Below are positions 46,435 through 56,390 of a DNA stretch of 64,000 nucleotides, one piece after another. The notes under the pieces are model-generated. The model did no database searches, was not told the origin of the DNA, and saw only the letters and a list, made by a program, of their open reading frames with translations. Numbering within the stretch: position 1 is the first letter of the stretch; each line of letters opens with the position of its first letter. Made by a program: the position numbers and the translations under genes. This stretch comes from Solibacillus sp. FSL W7-1436. GTDB lineage: Bacteria > Bacillota > Bacilli > Bacillales_A > Planococcaceae. The stretch covers positions 186,001-250,000 of the forward strand of contig NZ_JBBOWV010000001.1 in the NCBI RefSeq assembly GCF_038007305.1, given 5' to 3'.

Positions 46435-49174
46435 TATTTAATTGCTCTAATAATTTTTTGCGCTGCTCTTCAAAATCAATCTGGTTTTGAGCGTTACTGG
46501 AACTAGCTTGTTGTACAGGTTCCTGATCTTTTTCTTTGAACCAATCCGGAACTACGCCAACTTTCCTTGCCCCGCGCTGTTTGTTTTTCTTATCTTGCAT
46601 TTCAGTATAAATCTTCGCTTGATTAATCGTCTGAATTTTATTGTTTCGCCAAGTATTTGCGACACTGTTAATGTATTTTTCAGGCAATGCACCTTCTGTT
46701 TTTTCCATTACATACTCGAGCATGTAGTTGACGACAGCCGGGATCATCTTGTAATGCAGGATTAATTTTTCCGCTGTTGCGACAACATACGCAAACGGCT
46801 CATGACCATCGTTTAACTCTTTTGTAAATTCATACGGCGTCGCTTTTTCATAGCGGGCCAATTCCGGTGTAAACACATAATCTTGCGGGTAATATTTCGG
46901 TAAATCGTGCTCGGTAATTTTCACGTCTACTTTATTTTCTTTATAGTTCGATTCAATGTAGGCCAGTGCATCTTTCGCCAATAGGATGTTTTTCAGCTGC
47001 ATATTGAGTGCAAGCGTCTGAATTTGATTACGTCCAAAACGGCTCGTTTTATTCGTTAATATAAATTCAAGTATGGCATTGACTACACCAACTTTAATGC
47101 CGTGTTTTAATACGAGATCATCCACTTGCTTCACCAGCATTTCTACCGGTTCTTTCCCGTTAAGCAGATTTTTCATGAAATCATATGGCAATGTTTCATC
47201 GAAAGCCGGAATCCATTTCGACATATCTTTGACGGTAACTTTAAATGCAAGCGGTGTATCCATCGTAATTTTGGATGCCTTCAATTGAGTTCCATCGCTT
47301 TCTTCTACAATGCGAAGAGCTTCTAAAGCATTTGCCGGAGGATTTAACATCCAGTTACCGGCAATAGACTGTACAAAGTTTTTCGTTAGTTTCCCATTGC
47401 TCTCATTATAGGCATATTCCATCAGAACATTGACAGCACCTACCGAAAGGCCTTGCTGCAATACGAGTTCCTCGGCTAAGTCGACAATGAATTTCACCGG
47501 CTTTTTCCCTTTATACAGTGATTTCAGGAAATAGTAAGGCACCGTTTTATCATAATGAATCGATTGGTCATCTACCGTTAAATAATCTTCTGTCACTTTA
47601 ATAAGATTGCGTTCATTTCGCTTTTCAATATAGTCCAATGCTTGCTCTGCTGTTTTAATTTGATTGTACCGGATTTCAGATGCCAACGCTTCTACAAACG
47701 ATTCCGGCAAGTTGCCTTTTGTCGAATCCCACACATGACGAATGATGACATTTGCCACTTCAATCGGGATATCATAAGAACTGTAAAGCGATTCTGCTAT
47801 TTTTACATGCCCTGAAAATGGTTCTTCACCATGAGTCAAAATCAGCAAATACTGATAAGGTGTAGAATTTTTAAAATCAACGAGCGCTGGATCAGGAGAA
47901 TCGTTTTTCGAGTTATTATTTTCTTCCACTTTATTTAAATCGTTTTTCGTAACTGTGATTTTCGATAGGTTTTTTGATTTACGATCACGGTAACTATGTT
48001 CTGCTTTGGCAATTTCCATAGTATTTTCGGCTGTTTTTGCACCTTTTTTCAGCCAGTTATTCATGACAACCATCATAAAGTTTTTATTGTAATTTAATTC
48101 GTCATTCATTGAAATATAATGTATCAAAACATTCAATGTGCCGTAAGAAACTCCTTTTCTGATGAAATTATTAAATTCCATTACAACGGATTCTGGAGGC
48201 AAATAACCATTAAATTTCTGGAAAACTTCAATCGGTGAGGTTTTTTCCAAGTACTCGATTAAGCCTTCTTTATCATTAATATTTTGCTGTGTTTTTGCAG
48301 GAGCGGTGCTGTTTACTTCTACCGAACGGAAAATGTCCTGTTTTTTGATCAGTTTAGGCTTTGCGACACCTACGTTCAGCTGGTAGTATTCTTCACAGCG
48401 TTTTTCAAGCTCTTTTTTCGTTAATCCTTCATCTGTATCCCAAGCGAGTAACACGATTCTTTGCATATCCGTAACAGAGAAGTTGTACATAAATGCTAAT
48501 TTGGCAATGGCAATCTTAATATCCAATGTAAATAATCTACTCGGAATTAAGTTTTGGCTCATGCCCATCATGAAGCTTTTAAAATCAAATAAGTCATACT
48601 CAAACGGGTAAGACATTTTCGAACGTTCATTTGCCGAACCTGGACTTTCCTGCATTACCTGCATTAGCTCAGTTTCTGTTATTGCAACAAATGCATCATT
48701 AAAGCTGCTTGTTACATCTTTGTATCCATGTAAGGCAATGTCATGTTTTGATAGTTTATTTCGTAATGATTCATACTGTTCGCGGCCGATTTTCCGTAAA
48801 AGTGCTACAGAAAGTATCGAATCGTCAAAGAAGTCATGGCCAGTCAATGGCGGATATAAAATATACTTCATCGATTTATATGAATCCATCATCTTTTCAA
48901 ATGATTTCAATAAACCAATTGCTTCTAATACAATTCTTGCTTGCAGTAATTGCTTCGGTTTAAAACTTAAGGAATCGAGCAGGTTGCTATGAAAACAAGT
49001 TGCTTTTTCGTGTTGTTGTGTTTCAACCCATAACTTTAAATATAGTGCGGTCGCTTCAACACCGATAATCGGCTGATAGCATAATTGCAATGCAAGCTGA
49101 TGCTCACTAGTGATAGTTTGAGGGCAATGAATTTCACAATGGTCATATGGATTTAGCTGATTCATCATTACCAT
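46427..49174 (-). CDS. dnaB: Replication initiation/membrane attachment protein DnaB with expanded DDBH2 repeats
   Basis: The Bacillus-type DnaB helicase co-loader, 915 residues here against about 470 in B. subtilis. Residues 1-270 resemble the usual N-terminal DDBH1 part. Five related modules follow at about 312-392, 437-518, 544-625, 661-742 and 778-860, each with a (T/V/L)PY-x-F opening, an EPV/F turn, a VVN-VLxEY helix, then a NxxxxAxNW helix and an A-x-x-YIE ending; they look like DnaB_2/DDBH2 domains. Linkers of about 25-45 residues carry KVT/KIT-x-x-DL elements. The C-terminus (VPDWFKEKD, EEQRKKLLEQL) is typical. Gene order nrdR-dnaB-dnaI supports identity. The reading frame is unbroken. 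Confidence 0.93.
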   Translation of the reverse strand: MVMMNQLNPYDHCEIHCPQTITSEHQLALQLCYQPIIGVEATALYLKLWVETQQHEKATCFHSNLLDSLSFKPKQLLQARIVLEAIGLLKSFEKMMDSYKSMKYILYPPLTGHDFFDDSILSVALLRKIGREQYESLRNKLSKHDIALHGYKDVTSSFNDAFVAITETELMQVMQESPGSANERSKMSYPFEYDLFDFKSFMMGMSQNLIPSRLFTLDIKIAIAKLAFMYNFSVTDMQRIVLLAWDTDEGLTKKELEKRCEEYYQLNVGVAKPKLIKKQDIFRSVEVNSTAPAKTQQNINDKEGLIEYLEKTSPIEVFQKFNGYLPPESVVMEFNNFIRKGVSYGTLNVLIHYISMNDELNYNKNFMMVVMNNWLKKGAKTAENTMEIAKAEHSYRDRKSKNLSKITVTKNDLNKVEENNNSKNDSPDPALVDFKNSTPYQYLLILTHGEEPFSGHVKIAESLYSSYDIPIEVANVIIRHVWDSTKGNLPESFVEALASEIRYNQIKTAEQALDYIEKRNERNLIKVTEDYLTVDDQSIHYDKTVPYYFLKSLYKGKKPVKFIVDLAEELVLQQGLSVGAVNVLMEYAYNESNGKLTKNFVQSIAGNWMLNPPANALEALRIVEESDGTQLKASKITMDTPLAFKVTVKDMSKWIPAFDETLPYDFMKNLLNGKEPVEMLVKQVDDLVLKHGIKVGVVNAILEFILTNKTSRFGRNQIQTLALNMQLKNILLAKDALAYIESNYKENKVDVKITEHDLPKYYPQDYVFTPELARYEKATPYEFTKELNDGHEPFAYVVATAEKLILHYKMIPAVVNYMLEYVMEKTEGALPEKYINSVANTWRNNKIQTINQAKIYTEMQDKKNKQRGARKVGVVPDWFKEKDQEPVQQASSSNAQNQIDFEEQRKKLLEQLNSD

Positions 49175-49190
49175 TTATCCCTCCTAACAC

Positions 49191-49658
49191 TTATTTGTCA
49201 TTTGACTGACGGGTCATGATTTCTTTCAGTTCCTCGATAAATACAGTAATATCTTTAAATTGGCGGTAAACAGATGCGAAGCGGACATAGGCTACTTCAT
49301 CGATTTTCGCAAGGCGGTCCATTACCATCTCCCCGACATCTTCCGAGCGTACTTCCGCATTGCCTAATCGGCGCAATTCTTTTTCAATCGATAAAACAAT
49401 CTCTTCTAATTGTTCTAATGCAACCGGCCGTTTTTCACATGCGCGTATTAAACCGCGCAATACTTTTTCACGGCTGAACTCCTCGCGTGAACTATCTTTT
49501 TTCACTACGATTAATGGGGTTTCTTCAATTTTTTCAAATGTCGTAAATCGAAAGGCACATGATTCACATTCACGACGTCTGCGAATTTCTTTATTATCAT
49601 CAACAGGTCTTGAGTCTACAACGCGTGTCCCGTTGTATTGACAAGCTGGACATCTCAT
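49191..49658 (-). CDS. nrdR: Ribonucleotide reductase repressor NrdR
   Basis: A 155-residue NrdR with the N-terminal zinc ribbon ([32 protein letters not shown]) and the ATP-cone domain ([20 protein letters not shown]). It represses ribonucleotide reductase genes in an ATP/dATP-dependent way. The ATG at 49658 starts the CPAC zinc motif; the longer open frame upstream is rejected. It precedes dnaB by 16 bases. Confidence 0.97.
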   Translation of the reverse strand: MRCPACQYNGTRVVDSRPVDDNKEIRRRRECESCAFRFTTFEKIEETPLIVVKKDSSREEFSREKVLRGLIRACEKRPVALEQLEEIVLSIEKELRRLGNAEVRSEDVGEMVMDRLAKIDEVAYVRFASVYRQFKDITVFIEELKEIMTRQSNDK

Positions 49659-49793
49659 ATAATATTTTCTCCTAAAAGTTAGTTTAATTCTATTATAACA
49701 AAAACAACGCGCTTGAAATAGTGCTTCACGCGCGTTGAAATTTTCCAATGGAAAGTCATTCAATTATATAGTGCATTGTTGCTTCACACAATA

Positions 49794-49838
49794 GAAAAAG
49801 CCTTTTGCAAAAATGATTTCCTTTCTGCAAAAGGTTTT
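49794..49838 (-). terminator. Terminator of gapB
   Basis: AACCTTTTGCA and TGCAAAAGGCTT arms (49798-49837) with a loop of about 16 bases are followed on the minus strand by TTTTC. Confidence 0.7.
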
Positions 49839-49906
49839 CTCTGTGTCTTTAAGGCATGCGTTCATACCTTTTTAAAGTGATCCATCATACTTAAGTAAGC
49901 AATAAA

Positions 49907-50926
49907 TTATGCATTCACAGCTGCTAATTCATTTGCAATTTTCTTTGTCAAATCTACTACGCGGGCAGAGTAACCCCACTCATTGTCATACCAAGCGATT
50001 ACTTTTACTTTACGGTCGCCTAATACGATCGTAGTTAACCCGTCTACAGTAGATGAGTATGTTGTTGTATTGTAGTCAGAAGATACTAATGGTTCCATAG
50101 AGAAGTTTAAAATACCGTTCATTTTACCTTCAGCCGCCGCTTTGAATGCTGCGTTTACTTCTTCTACCGTTACGTCTTTTTCTACATCTACAACTAAGTC
50201 AACTAAAGAAACGTTTGGTGTAGGTACACGTAATGCCATCCCATGGATTTTCCCGTCCAATTCCGGTAATACAAGACGTAATGCTTTTGCTGCACCAGTT
50301 GAAGTTGGAATAATCGATGATCCACAGTTACGTGCACGACGTAAATCTTTATGAGGATTATCGATATTATTTTGATCGTTTGTATAAGCATGAACTGTTG
50401 TCATTAAACCGTTTACAATACCGAATTCATCGTTCAATACTTTTGCTACAGGGGCTAAGCAGTTTGTTGTACAAGATGCATTTGAAATAACGTCATGCTT
50501 TGATAAATCCAATTTATCATCATTTACACCTAAAACAACCGTAATATCTTCATTTTTACCAGGAGCAGTTAAAATAACTTTTTTCGCGCCAGCTTCAATA
50601 TGTTTTGCTGCTTTTTCACGGTCATTAAATTTACCAGTCGCTTCAATTACGATATCTACACCCATTTGAGCCCATGGTAATTTTAATGGATCACGTTCAC
50701 TAACTAATTCAACACGTTTGCCATTTACAATTAAAGCACCTTCGACTGCTTCAACAGTTCCAGGGAAAACACCATGATTTGTGTCATACTTAATTAAATG
50801 TGCTAACGTTTCAGATGGATAGCTTGCGTTCACTGCTACGATATTCACGTCACCGCGCATCATTGCTTGTCGGAACACCATACGACCAATGCGGCCAAAA
50901 CCATTAATTGCAATAGAAACTGTCAT
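49907..50926 (-). CDS. gapB: Glyceraldehyde-3-phosphate dehydrogenase, GapB type
   Basis: A 339-residue GAPDH. The Rossmann motif [15 protein letters not shown], the catalytic [12 protein letters not shown] with the Cys nucleophile, and the [15 protein letters not shown] ending are clear. The segment [17 protein letters not shown], where NAD-specific GapA has an Asp-based pocket, matches the NADP-preferring, gluconeogenic GapB of B. subtilis, as does the position beside nrdR-dnaB-dnaI. A CcpN-type operator on its -10 region supports glycolytic repression. GGAGG precedes the ATG. Confidence 0.95.
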   Translation of the reverse strand: MTVSIAINGFGRIGRMVFRQAMMRGDVNIVAVNASYPSETLAHLIKYDTNHGVFPGTVEAVEGALIVNGKRVELVSERDPLKLPWAQMGVDIVIEATGKFNDREKAAKHIEAGAKKVILTAPGKNEDITVVLGVNDDKLDLSKHDVISNASCTTNCLAPVAKVLNDEFGIVNGLMTTVHAYTNDQNNIDNPHKDLRRARNCGSSIIPTSTGAAKALRLVLPELDGKIHGMALRVPTPNVSLVDLVVDVEKDVTVEEVNAAFKAAAEGKMNGILNFSMEPLVSSDYNTTTYSSTVDGLTTIVLGDRKVKVIAWYDNEWGYSARVVDLTKKIANELAAVNA

Positions 50927-50980
50927 ATTATTTAAATCCTCCTAAAAGTACGATTCATTCGTTTTATTTATTCGTTGATT

Positions 50981-51008
50981 AGTATAACACATATTCCAAA
51001 AAGTTGAA
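50981..51008 (-). promoter_or_regulatory. gapB promoter with a CcpN box
   Basis: On the minus strand TTCAAC (51008-51003), 16 bases and TATACT (50986-50981) form the promoter. TGTGTTATACT (50991-50981) matches the CcpN consensus TRTGHYATAYW at all 11 positions and covers the -10 box. Confidence 0.65.
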
Positions 51009-51062
51009 CATATTTAATCCACTAAATTAAATTTGTTATTTTCAGATAATACTTACCCTCAA

Positions 51063-51104
51063 AATAAAAACCTCAACCATATTTCAATAAAATTGGTTGA
51101 GGTA
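51063..51104 (-). terminator. Terminator of the polA-mutM-coaE group
   Basis: On the minus strand ACCTCAACCA and TGGTTGAGGT arms with a loop of about 14 bases are followed by TTTTTATTTT. Confidence 0.85.
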
Positions 51105-51109
51105 TTATT

Positions 51110-51706
51110 TTACTTCAGCACGTTCCACTCATACAGAATATTTTGAAGCTGAATTGCTGTATCTTCCAGCGTGCCATTGTTATGAATAACCGCATCAGCT
51201 AACTGTTCTTTTTCTTTGACCGGAATCTGTGTCGCAATACGGGCATTTGCTTCTTCTTCCGTAAAGCCGTTTCGTTTCATTAAGCGTTGAAGCTGCACTT
51301 CTTTGTTTACAGAAACGACAATAATTTTTTCAACGAAATGCTCCAGCTTGCTTTCGAATAACAGCGGGATATCCATGAAAATATTTTTTTCGCCATACGA
51401 TATAAATTCATCACGCTGACGCAGCATTTCTTCACGGATAGCCGGATGTATAATGCTGTTTAAAGTTTTTCGCATTTCTTCATCATGAAATATAATGCTT
51501 CCCACTTTTGCACGGTCCATTGAACCATCCTGTGCAATAACTTCCGGCCCGAATGCTTCTGCAATCTTTTTTAATGTCGGTGTGCCAGGCTCGACTACTT
51601 GTCGCGCTACTACATCTGCATCAACGATCGGCAATCCGTATGACACAATCATTTTTGCAACTGTGCTCTTTCCGCTGGCAATACTGCCTGTTAACCCAAT
51701 AATCAC
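51110..51706 (-). CDS. coaE: Dephospho-CoA kinase
   Basis: A 198-residue kinase that completes coenzyme A synthesis. The P-loop GLTGSIASGKST opens the protein, with DADVVARQVVEPG and the lid region KEVQLQRLMKRNGFTEEEANARI following. It starts 12 bases after mutM and ends the polA-mutM-coaE transcript. Confidence 0.96.
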   Translation of the reverse strand: MIIGLTGSIASGKSTVAKMIVSYGLPIVDADVVARQVVEPGTPTLKKIAEAFGPEVIAQDGSMDRAKVGSIIFHDEEMRKTLNSIIHPAIREEMLRQRDEFISYGEKNIFMDIPLLFESKLEHFVEKIIVVSVNKEVQLQRLMKRNGFTEEEANARIATQIPVKEKEQLADAVIHNNGTLEDTAIQLQNILYEWNVLK

Positions 51707-51718
51707 AGCAATTCCCCT

Positions 51719-52591
51719 TTATTTTTGACATTGCGGACAATATGTTGATGTTCTGCCCGCGATGACGAGCGACTCTGTATTTGTTTCACATACAACACAT
51801 TGCTTTTTCCCATACATTTTCAGTCGATGCTGCATCGTTCCTGCACCGCCATTAATACTGCGGTAATCTGAAATTGTCGATCCGCCCGAATCGATACTTT
51901 CCTGCAATACATCACAAATTACGTGAAAGAGCTTTGTCTTTTGCTCACGACTTAACTCACTTGTCATTCTCCCCGGATGTATAAGCATTTTGAACAATGC
52001 TTCGGTTGCATAAATATTGCCGCAACCGGAAATCACCTGTCCATCCATGATGACTTCTTTAATCGGTTTTTTTGCGAATTTCGGTTTTTCACTTTGCATA
52101 AGGAAAAAATCACAGGCGATTTCATCAAAAGGCTCCGGCGCCATTTTTAACAATGGCGGGTGATCAGCAATTTCCTTAATAAAGCGCAGTTCGCCAAAAC
52201 GCCGGATATCAGCATAGACAAGCAATTCTCCGCTTGCCAATGTGAATATCGCATGAATATGCTTCCGGAACTTTTCCTCGGTAATTTCCAGCACATCATT
52301 TACAACAAACCATGCTCCACTCATCCCTAAATGATTGACTAAAATGAAACGTTCATCATTTTTCTTGAGATGGAAGAATATATATTTCGATCTGCGCTCT
52401 AACATATCGATTGTCATATCGCGTACTAGCAGTTCAAATTGAGAAGGCTTTGCATTTTTTACAATCGCCTGTTTTCCTGCTTCATGCGATGTATAAACGA
52501 CGTCCGATAATGAAACAGATTCGATCGTCTTTCCTTCTACGATTGGCCGTAAATCACGTACGACCCCTTCTACTTCTGGTAATTCCGGCAT
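51719..52591 (-). CDS. mutM: Formamidopyrimidine-DNA glycosylase
   Basis: A 290-residue base-excision enzyme for oxidised purines. The catalytic Pro-Glu start (MPELPEVEG), the helix-two-turn-helix region (VISGCGNIYATEALF) and the C-terminal zinc finger (CVVCETNTES...TYCPQCQK) are complete. It starts 12 bases after polA, the same repair cluster as in B. subtilis. Confidence 0.97.
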   Translation of the reverse strand: MPELPEVEGVVRDLRPIVEGKTIESVSLSDVVYTSHEAGKQAIVKNAKPSQFELLVRDMTIDMLERRSKYIFFHLKKNDERFILVNHLGMSGAWFVVNDVLEITEEKFRKHIHAIFTLASGELLVYADIRRFGELRFIKEIADHPPLLKMAPEPFDEIACDFFLMQSEKPKFAKKPIKEVIMDGQVISGCGNIYATEALFKMLIHPGRMTSELSREQKTKLFHVICDVLQESIDSGGSTISDYRSINGGAGTMQHRLKMYGKKQCVVCETNTESLVIAGRTSTYCPQCQK

Positions 52592-52603
52592 AAATGGTAC
52601 TCC

Positions 52604-55234
52604 TTATTTCGCATCGTACCATGTAGGACCATATGAAAACTCAACCTTTAACGGCACGCTTAACTTAATTGCATTTTCCATAACTTCAGGTACGATACGT
52701 TCTAAAATTTCAACTTCTTCTTTTGGTGCTTCAAAAATAAGCTCATCGTGTACTTGTAATAATAGCTTCGTCTGTAATCCTACTTGTTCAAGGCGGGCAT
52801 TCATATCGATCATTGCTTTTTTAATAATATCCGCGGCACTTCCCTGGATCGGTGTGTTCATCGCGGTACGCTCCGCAAAACTTCTTAAATTGAAGTTTGA
52901 GCTTGTGATGTCAGGTAAGTAGCGGCGGCGATTTAAAATCGTTGTAACGAAGCCGGCTTTCTTGGCCTCTTCAATACTTGTATCCATATAGTTTTTTACA
53001 CCCGGGAAGCTTTGCAAGTAGTTTTCGATAAAAATACCCGCTTCTTTACGTGTAATATCAAGACTTTGCGATAAGCCATAGTCACTAATCCCATAAACGA
53101 TCCCAAAGTTTACAGCTTTTGCAGTGCGACGCATTAAGCTTGTCACATCAGCCGGGTTTTCAAGATTAAATACATCCATTGCCGTACGTGTATGGATGTC
53201 CATTCCTTGCTGGAATGCCTCAACAAGCGCATCATCACCGCACATATGAGCCAATACGCGCAGCTCGATTTGAGAATAGTCTGCTGCAAAAAGAATCCAG
53301 TCTTTCTTCGATGGAACAAATGCTTTTCGAATTTTTCGTCCTTCTTCCAAGCGAATCGGGATGTTTTGTAAATTCGGATTTGTTGAGCTTAAACGCCCTG
53401 TTGAAGTTAATGCCTGTTGGAAACGGGTATGCACTTTGGAATCCGCCTCATGTATCTCTTTAACCAACCCTTCAATATAAGTTGATTTCAGTTTCGCGAG
53501 TGTTCGGTACTCCAGAATATGCTTCACAATATCATGCTCGGACTGCAGCTTTTCCAGCACATCGGCTGCTGTTGAATATCCTGTTTTCGTCTTTTTAATG
53601 ACAGGTAGGCCAAGTTTATCAAACAAAATGACACCAAGCTGTTTCGGTGAATTAATATTGAATTTCTCTCCTGCCAGTTCATATATTGTCGCTTCCATTA
53701 CTTCGAGCTTTACCTTCAGTTCATCGCCCATTTGACGCAATGTATCGATATTGACTGTTATCCCTTCGCTTTCCATCTTCCCTAAAATATGGGCAAGCGG
53801 CAGCTCCAGCTCTTTATATAATTCAAACTGTTCATTTTCTTTCAGTGTTTGCTCTAATACTGGCTGCAGCTTCCAAACCGCTACAGCTTTACGGCTTACA
53901 TGTTCTGCCACATGATCAGCACCGGGAACAATCCATTTTGCCCCTTTTCCGTAAACCGCTTCATTGGATTGTACATCCTGATAACCGAATTCTTTTGCAA
54001 GTGTAGCAACATCATCACCTGAAATCGACGGCTTTACAATGTACGAAGCTAACAATAAATCGAACTCCACCCCTTTTAGTTCAATCCCTAAACGATGAAG
54101 CATTGCCTGTGTCGCTTTACTGTCGGCAACAAATTTTTTCTTTGTTTCATCCTGCAGCCATGCTTTTAACTCTGCATTATCAACAACATTTTCAATCGCC
54201 GTATAAACAGTACGTTCCCCATCCGACAATGCTAGACCAAGGGCATTACAACTATGGTAATGTTCATTCTCCAGCTCCAGGTGAATAGCCATCGTATCTT
54301 TGAGCATGGCAGCTGTAATATGCTGTACATTCTCGAATACTAATTCCGCTTGTTCTGTCTCTACTGCTTCAAAATCGCTCTTTTCGATTAAAGATTTAAA
54401 TCCAAGCTCCTGCCATACATCAAGAAGCGCTTCCTCATCCGGGCCGGAATATGCCAAATCATCAAGTGTAATTGTAAGCGGTGCATCGGTATGGATTGTC
54501 GCCAGCTTTTTAGATAAGTGCGCCATTTCTTCATTATCTACCAGCTTTTCTTTCATTTTCGATGCTTTCAATGTATCGATCGCTTCATATAGGTTTTCAA
54601 TGGTACCGTGTTCCTTCAATAATTTAATCGCTGTTTTTTCACCAACGCCTGGAACTCCAGGAATATTATCCGATTGATCGCCCATAAGCCCTTTCATATC
54701 GATAATCTGCTCTGGTGTCAGTCCATATTTTTCTTCAATATGGGCCGGTGTATATTTTTCAATATCGGTAATCCCTTTTCGGGTAATATATACAGTAACA
54801 TCCTCTGTTGCAAGCTGCGTTAAATCTTTATCTCCTGAAACAACGATAACTTCTATCCCTTGTCCGGCAGCCTGTTTCGCCAGCGTTCCGATAATGTCAT
54901 CCGCTTCATACATTTCCAGCTCATAGCGTTTAATCTTATATGCATCGATCAGTTTACGAATATAGGGAAACTGTTCGGAAAGCTCTGGTGGCGTTTTTTG
55001 ACGGCCCCCTTTGTATTCACCGAATGATTCATGACGGAAAGTCGTTTTGCCGGCATCGAACGCAACAAGCATTTGTGTCGGATTTTCCTCACCGATAATT
55101 TTTTGCAACATCGTCGTAAACCCATAAGTTGCATTTGTATGAATCCCACTGTCATTCGTCAGCAGCGGTAATGCAAAAAAGGCACGATATGCTAAAGAGT
55201 TTCCATCTAATAAAAGCAATTTTTGTTTTGTCAT
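52604..55234 (-). CDS. polA: DNA polymerase I
   Basis: An 876-residue Pol I. The N-terminal 5'-nuclease domain (about 1-290) has the metal-binding MLVAFDAGKTTFRHE and VVSGDKDLTQLA. The middle 3'-5' exonuclease-like domain (about 300-470) has lost the usual acidic Exo I motif (HLELENEHYHS at that place), so proofreading is probably absent, as in other Bacillus Pol I enzymes. The polymerase domain has motif A (ADYSQIELRVLAH), B (RRTAKAVNFGIVYG) and C (LLQVHDELIFE). The ATG at 55234 follows AATGGAGG; 24 upstream codons are rejected. Confidence 0.97.
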   Translation of the reverse strand: MTKQKLLLLDGNSLAYRAFFALPLLTNDSGIHTNATYGFTTMLQKIIGEENPTQMLVAFDAGKTTFRHESFGEYKGGRQKTPPELSEQFPYIRKLIDAYKIKRYELEMYEADDIIGTLAKQAAGQGIEVIVVSGDKDLTQLATEDVTVYITRKGITDIEKYTPAHIEEKYGLTPEQIIDMKGLMGDQSDNIPGVPGVGEKTAIKLLKEHGTIENLYEAIDTLKASKMKEKLVDNEEMAHLSKKLATIHTDAPLTITLDDLAYSGPDEEALLDVWQELGFKSLIEKSDFEAVETEQAELVFENVQHITAAMLKDTMAIHLELENEHYHSCNALGLALSDGERTVYTAIENVVDNAELKAWLQDETKKKFVADSKATQAMLHRLGIELKGVEFDLLLASYIVKPSISGDDVATLAKEFGYQDVQSNEAVYGKGAKWIVPGADHVAEHVSRKAVAVWKLQPVLEQTLKENEQFELYKELELPLAHILGKMESEGITVNIDTLRQMGDELKVKLEVMEATIYELAGEKFNINSPKQLGVILFDKLGLPVIKKTKTGYSTAADVLEKLQSEHDIVKHILEYRTLAKLKSTYIEGLVKEIHEADSKVHTRFQQALTSTGRLSSTNPNLQNIPIRLEEGRKIRKAFVPSKKDWILFAADYSQIELRVLAHMCGDDALVEAFQQGMDIHTRTAMDVFNLENPADVTSLMRRTAKAVNFGIVYGISDYGLSQSLDITRKEAGIFIENYLQSFPGVKNYMDTSIEEAKKAGFVTTILNRRRYLPDITSSNFNLRSFAERTAMNTPIQGSAADIIKKAMIDMNARLEQVGLQTKLLLQVHDELIFEAPKEEVEILERIVPEVMENAIKLSVPLKVEFSYGPTWYDAK

Positions 55235-55454
55235 GCAAGTTCCTCCATTTATATAGATCAATTTCGCCTTGGGGGTTAAGGTATTCATAAAACGAATCCG
55301 TGACATCCGCCTGAGGCACCTACTTCATTTAGCAAATAAAAAAACACTCCCTGAATGAGGTTCGGTACGATTATATGTTCTCTTTCTACTTTAGCGATTG
55401 TTCACATGAATTGCCAATATTTAATGTGGCGTTTGCGAGATTTTTTAAGCAAAC

Positions 55455-55480
55455 AAAAAGACCCCTATTTCTAGGAGCCT
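55455..55480 (-). terminator. Terminator of the 55488 membrane protein gene
   Basis: On the minus strand AGGCTCCTA/TAGGGGTCT arms (with two G-T pairs) and a 4-base loop are followed by TTTTT. Confidence 0.75.
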
Positions 55481-55487
55481 GGAATCT

Positions 55488-55925
55488 TTACTTTAACTTT
55501 TTAAATTTATAGCTTTTCACGACTTCGCGTTTTTCTTCATAGAATATTTCTTCAAAAATAACCGTTAATAAAAAGGCATTTAAAAATGGAATAATCACAT
55601 ACATCGGCATGCCGCCTAAATCGTATGGCATTAACCCGCGCGCAAATACTTCTACGAATCCAATTTGTGTGAAATAAAAGATCATACCGATACCAACTTG
55701 CCAGATCGGACGCTTATCTTCACGTTTTTCGAACCACAATACTTTCTTGAACGAGTCCCGTACATCTTCTGCAATAAATAAACTTAATACTAAAATAGCA
55801 ATAAACAAAATTGGTATATGAAAAATTTCCACCTTCACGAAATTTATATTAGACTGATAAAAAAGCGCTGTTACAGATGTTGCCATAATAAAAGCAATTA
55901 AACTATTCTGTATAACTTTACTCAA
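55488..55925 (-). CDS. Unrecognised small membrane protein
   Basis: A 145-residue protein with four hydrophobic segments (about residues 5-24, 33-52, 75-97 and 105-125) and a basic C-terminal tail (EEKREVVKSYKFKKLK). I do not recognise the family. A charged loop between helices 2 and 3 (EDVRDSFKKVLWFEKREDKR) is probably cytoplasmic. It lies between polA and the insertion island, on the same strand as phoR-hflKC, and ends in its own terminator. Confidence 0.75.
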   Translation of the reverse strand: MSKVIQNSLIAFIMATSVTALFYQSNINFVKVEIFHIPILFIAILVLSLFIAEDVRDSFKKVLWFEKREDKRPIWQVGIGMIFYFTQIGFVEVFARGLMPYDLGGMPMYVIIPFLNAFLLTVIFEEIFYEEKREVVKSYKFKKLK

Positions 55926-56103
55926 ACTTCGCCACTCCCCTAAATGAATGAATTAACTATACTATATTATAACAGTAAAATAATAGTTTCCAATAATATA
56001 ATTTGAAAATTTAATGAAGTTAAATTATGTAATTTCATACAAAAAGAAAAAGAGGCCGGGACATAACCCAAAAGGGGGTGGGACAAAACCCGCCTCAAAA
56101 TCA

Positions 56104-56152
56104 AAAGCCGTTCAAATTTTACGATGAGTAAAGTTTGAACGGCTTTATTATT
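56104..56152 (+). terminator. Hairpin/terminator inside the left end of the IS1182 element
   Basis: AAAGCCGTTCAAA and TTTGAACGGCTTT arms, with further pairing inside (TTTTAC with GTAAA), are followed by TTTATTATT. Such structures near IS ends shield the transposase from outside transcription. Confidence 0.65.
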
Positions 56153-56166
56153 ATGTGTCTACTATG

Positions 56167-56277
56167 TAGTCGTTGTTCTCCGTTACGGCGGACGCTTTCC
56201 TGGGGGCACGGCTCGAGCCTGTAGTCTCTCCCACGTGCTTGTCCCCTGGGAGTCGCCGCCTTCACTCCGAACAACTA
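56167..56277. repeat. Interspersed imperfect palindrome, copy 2 (IS1182 left region)
   Basis: A 111-bp palindrome with ends TAGTCGTTGTTC/GAACAACTA, arms GGCGGACG.../...GTCGCCGCC and CCTGGGGGCACG/CGTGC...CCCCTGG, and the central GAGCCTGTAGTCTC. It is the same orientation and family as 44995-45095 and 59713-59818. It lies between the IS left end and the transposase gene. Confidence 0.85.
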
Positions 56278-56390
56278 ATTTTTCTTCTATATCAAGTAAA
56301 TCTCTGCATAATTTCAGGCATGAAAAAAGGACATTCTCTGTTAAAATTTAAGTATCCTACAACCAAATTTCAAACGAAAGAAGTGTCCCT

